A stretch of DNA of 8,895 nucleotides from Candidatus Muproteobacteria bacterium RIFCSPHIGHO2_01_FULL_65_16 (GTDB lineage Bacteria > Pseudomonadota > Gammaproteobacteria > Acidiferrobacterales > Sulfurifustaceae): positions 1 through 8,895 of the forward strand of contig MFSY01000036.1 of NCBI GenBank assembly GCA_001785175.1. The letters are read 5' to 3'. Below, one piece after another: positions 5,378 to 8,895 of this stretch (position 1 is its first letter; every line of letters starts with the position of its first letter). The notes under the pieces were generated by a model. The model did no database searches. It had not been told where the DNA came from and was given only the letters and a program-made list of their open reading frames with translations. Position numbers and translations under genes: made by a program.

Positions 5378-5861
5378 ATCCCTTGATTCTAGCCAATTGT
5401 TCGATATCGGCCAGGTCCTTTTGGCGTCCACTAAGGCGTTTCATCTCGATAAGGTCGTCTATGGAACAGACTCTGACCTCGACACCGCCGAGATTCATCA
5501 GCACCGATCGCGACCAAAGCGGCTCAAACGGAATCGGATGGCGCGCGAACAGGTCAACGGTTTGTTCCGCATGATCGGGATGGAAAAACGAAAACACCTC
5601 CATGCCCTTTTCCTCGATCCAACGTGCTCGCTGGGCGGTATCGGCAAACTGCATCGGGTCCACCGGCGCCCGCGGTTTGAAGCCGTAGGCGGTCAGCGCG
5701 CGAACCGCCTTTTTTACCTCTTCGGCATGCAGGTCAACAACCAGGTCCACGTCCGCCGTCGCCCTGACATAGCCATGCAGGATGGTCGCGATGCCGCCGA
5801 CGACAACATACCGAACCTTGGCCTCGTTGAGCAGTTGAAAGACCGGAATGAAATATGACAT
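5352..5861 (-). CDS. Nucleotidyltransferase-fold protein (AbiEii/MNT-like)
   Basis: This 169-residue protein has the pol-beta-type nucleotidyltransferase motif: VVVGGIATILHGYVR (residues 19-33, with G22-G23) and ATADVDLVVD (34-43), whose D37 and D39 are the metal-binding aspartates. The C-terminal half contains VEVRVCSIDDLIEMKRLSGR and KDLADIEQLARI, common in AbiEii-like and DUF6036-like NTases. Some relatives are toxins that add nucleotides to tRNA, or antitoxins that modify their partner. Which applies here is not decidable. The ATG at 5861 has GAG about 7 nt upstream. It lies 23 nt beyond the thiC stop on the same strand, so it could be read from the thiC transcript. It ends within the start of the small partner gene. 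Confidence 0.87.
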   Translation of the reverse strand: MSYFIPVFQLLNEAKVRYVVVGGIATILHGYVRATADVDLVVDLHAEEVKKAVRALTAYGFKPRAPVDPMQFADTAQRARWIEEKGMEVFSFFHPDHAEQTVDLFARHPIPFEPLWSRSVLMNLGGVEVRVCSIDDLIEMKRLSGRQKDLADIEQLARIKGYGKQSENE

Positions 5862-5884
5862 GGATTATCTCAACGAGGCTTCCG

Positions 5885-7876
<1,992 letters not shown>

Positions 7877-7880
7877 TCAT

Positions 7881-7971
7881 AGCTTCCCTACGCCGGAATG
7901 AACCGGATCAGGTTCAAAGGGTGTTTCTCACCACGCCATTGAAAACAGCAAAATGGCGTGGACCCCTAGCT
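7881..7971 (-). ncRNA. TPP riboswitch aptamer (THI element) of thiC
   Basis: The minus strand carries the conserved THI-box parts in order: AGCTAGGGG at the 5' side, GGTGAGAAACACCC, TTTGAACCTGATC, a short CCGG stem-loop, and CGTAGGGAAGCT at the 3' side. AGCT at the two ends closes P1. The variable arm is a 9-bp perfect stem CACGCCATT/AATGGCGTG around a short loop. The element lies 118 nt upstream of the thiC ATG and would bind thiamine pyrophosphate to reduce thiC expression. No clear U-tailed terminator follows, which suggests control at translation or by Rho. Confidence 0.96.
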
Positions 7972-7981
7972 GATTGAGTCA

Positions 7982-8010
7982 AAACTAAATGATTCCCCGC
8001 GGGATTTCAA
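7982..8010 (-). promoter_or_regulatory. Candidate thiC promoter
   Basis: On the minus strand TTGAAA (8005-8010) and TAGTTT (7982-7987) are spaced by 17 nt. The start would be near 7975, just before the 5' end of the riboswitch at 7971, which is where a leader should begin. The -10 box is a weak match. Confidence 0.4.
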
Positions 8011-8079
8011 CCTTAACCCCTACTCCCCACCCCAATATGCGCCCGACTCCGCGGTCACTCTTGCCCGCGCCGCGCAAAC

Positions 8080-8120
8080 TGCATACCCTAATCGGCCTTT
8101 AGACCACATTTGGGTATGCA
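8080..8120. repeat. 9-bp perfect inverted repeat in the pcm-like leader
   Basis: TGCATACCC (8080-8088) and GGGTATGCA (8112-8120) are exact reverse complements with a 23-nt spacer, ending 3 nt before the ATG at 8124. The arm centres are 32 bp apart. It could be an operator with half-sites about three turns apart, or an RNA hairpin whose right arm includes the only G-rich stretch (TGGG) available as a ribosome binding site. Confidence 0.6.
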
Positions 8121-8123
8121 TTT

Positions 8124-8786
8124 ATGTCCGCGATGGATTTCGAGCTCGCCCGCCACAACATGGTCGAACAGCAGATCCGCACCTGGGAGGTGCTGGATCA
8201 GCGCATCCTGGATCTGGTCGGGCGCGCGCCGCGCGAGGACTACGTGCCCGCGCCGTACCGCGGACTCGCATTCGCCGACATGAACATCCCGCTCGGCCAC
8301 GGCCAGGTGATGATGCATCCCAAGCTCGAGGCGCGGCTGCTGCAGGAGCTGGAGATCGAGCCGGGTGACAAGATCCTCGAGATCGGCACCGGCAGCGGCT
8401 ACATGGCCGCGCTGCTCGCCGCGCTCGGGCGGCATGTGCACAGCGTCGAGATCTTCCCCGACTTCACGGAGGCCGCGCACAAGCAGCTCGCCGCGCACGG
8501 CGTCAAGAACGTCACGCTCGAGGTGGGCGACGGCGCGGATGGCTGGAACCAGCACCAGCCTTATGACGCGATCCTGATCACCGGGTCGCTGCCGGTGCTG
8601 CCCGATTCCTTCCACGCCGGCCTGGCTCCGGGCGGGCGCATGATCGCCATCGTCGGCAAATCGCCGGCGATGGAGGTGCGGCTCATCCGCCGGCTGGACC
8701 AGGCGAATTTCAGCACGGCCTCGCTGTTCGAGACCGACCTGCCGCCGCTGCTCAACGCCAAGGAGCCGTCCAGGTTTGTTTTTTGA
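8124..8786 (+). CDS. Protein-L-isoaspartate O-methyltransferase family protein
   Basis: This 220-residue SAM-dependent methyltransferase carries motif I ILEIGTGSGYMAALLA at residues 84-99, the acidic loop HSVEIFPDFTEAA that contacts SAM ribose, VTLEVGDGADGW, and YDAILITGSLP as motif II. The N-terminus NMVEQQIRTWEVLDQRILD and REDYVPAPYRGLAFADMNIP is characteristic of the Pcm-like subfamily often found ahead of tolC in proteobacteria. The canonical Pcm substrate loop (GQTIS-type) is GQVMMHPKLEA (60-70) here, without the usual Thr/Ser, so genuine isoaspartyl repair activity is uncertain. ATG 8124 is used. ATG 8133 (residue 4) is also possible, and only a weak TGGG lies upstream. It is divergent from thiC. 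Its downstream neighbour is beyond the window. Confidence 0.92.
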   Translation: MSAMDFELARHNMVEQQIRTWEVLDQRILDLVGRAPREDYVPAPYRGLAFADMNIPLGHGQVMMHPKLEARLLQELEIEPGDKILEIGTGSGYMAALLAALGRHVHSVEIFPDFTEAAHKQLAAHGVKNVTLEVGDGADGWNQHQPYDAILITGSLPVLPDSFHAGLAPGGRMIAIVGKSPAMEVRLIRRLDQANFSTASLFETDLPPLLNAKEPSRFVF

Positions 8787-8790
8787 ACGC

Positions 8791-8809
8791 CGCCGCCTTT
8801 CAGGCGGCG
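8791..8809 (+). terminator. GC-rich hairpin after the pcm-like gene, weak terminator candidate
   Basis: CGCCGCC (8791-8797) and GGCGGCG (8803-8809) form a perfect 7-bp stem with a TTTCA loop, starting 4 nt after the stop codon. The downstream sequence is TGTATTTG rather than a true U-tract, so termination may be partial. Confidence 0.45.
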
Positions 8810-8844
8810 TGTATTTGAATGCGGGATGCTCCGCCCCGCACCCA

Positions 8845-8882
8845 GGGCTACTTTCTCTTGCTTGTCCAAGAGAAAGTAGCCC
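8845..8882. repeat. Perfect 16-bp inverted repeat, probable dispersed intergenic repeat
   Basis: GGGCTACTTTCTCTTG (8845-8860) and its exact reverse complement (8867-8882) flank a 6-nt spacer CTTGTC. The sequence is followed by AAGAGAAGGACAC at the window edge. Repeats built on CTACTTTCTCTTG...CAAGAGAAAGTAG with an AAGAGAAGG tail occur between genes in many beta/gammaproteobacteria. That identity is from memory and was not checked. As RNA it would form a very stable hairpin on either strand. Confidence 0.75.
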
Positions 8883-8895
8883 AAGAGAAGGACAC

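Noticed and set aside
1362..5861. Integron cassette array explanation for the toxin-antitoxin cluster
   Set aside because: I found no convincing attC-like paired core sites between the modules and no integrase gene, and several modules have their own promoters.
8088..8615. A 175-codon minus-strand frame opposite the pcm-like gene
   Set aside because: It is antisense to a well-conserved methyltransferase and shows no recognisable domain.

Overview
The window reads as proteobacterial chromosome, most likely gammaproteobacterial. The guess rests on a ThiC close in sequence to the enterobacterial enzyme, a Pcm-like methyltransferase of the type usually found in gamma/betaproteobacteria, and repeat scraps of the kinds that litter these genomes. 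I cannot name the genus. The right third is GC-rich housekeeping DNA. The left two thirds are an accessory island of small genes with visibly lower and more variable GC.

Layout, left to right. Positions 1-1330 (minus strand) hold the first 349 residues of a GHKL-type ATPase that runs off the left edge, preceded by a short gene that looks frameshifted or truncated. Positions 1362-2047 (minus) are an AbrB-type antitoxin and a PIN-domain RNase toxin (VapBC type). Positions 2259-2849 (plus) are a HigBA toxin-antitoxin pair behind two abutting 17-bp palindromes. Two near-identical 36/37-bp repeats lie at 2880-2952. Positions 2969-3891 (minus) hold an unusual trio: Unstab_antitox-type antitoxin, ParE/RelE-type toxin and XRE regulator. 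Positions 3956-5011 (minus) are the mobile mystery protein A/B pair, an XRE protein plus a Fic protein, with the Fic gene broken by a frameshift. They sit behind an extremely AT-rich promoter carrying twin perfect palindromes. Positions 5183-5861 (minus) are a minimal nucleotidyltransferase overlapping a 64-residue partner.

The housekeeping part is thiC (5885-7762, minus) with a TPP riboswitch in its leader (7881-7971), then, divergently, a Pcm-family methyltransferase gene (8124-8786, plus), a hairpin, and a perfect 16-bp inverted repeat at the right edge.

The unifying theme is a toxin-antitoxin cluster: four recognisable modules plus one probable one within about 4.5 kb, inserted immediately downstream of thiC and bordered on the far side by a possible defence ATPase. 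The NTase pair starts 23 nt after the thiC stop with no terminator visible, so it may be partly transcribed from the TPP-controlled thiC promoter. The best candidates for something undescribed are the GHKL ATPase with its small upstream partner, the two-antitoxin/one-toxin operon, and an antisense copy of the aptamer core inside the thiC leader.
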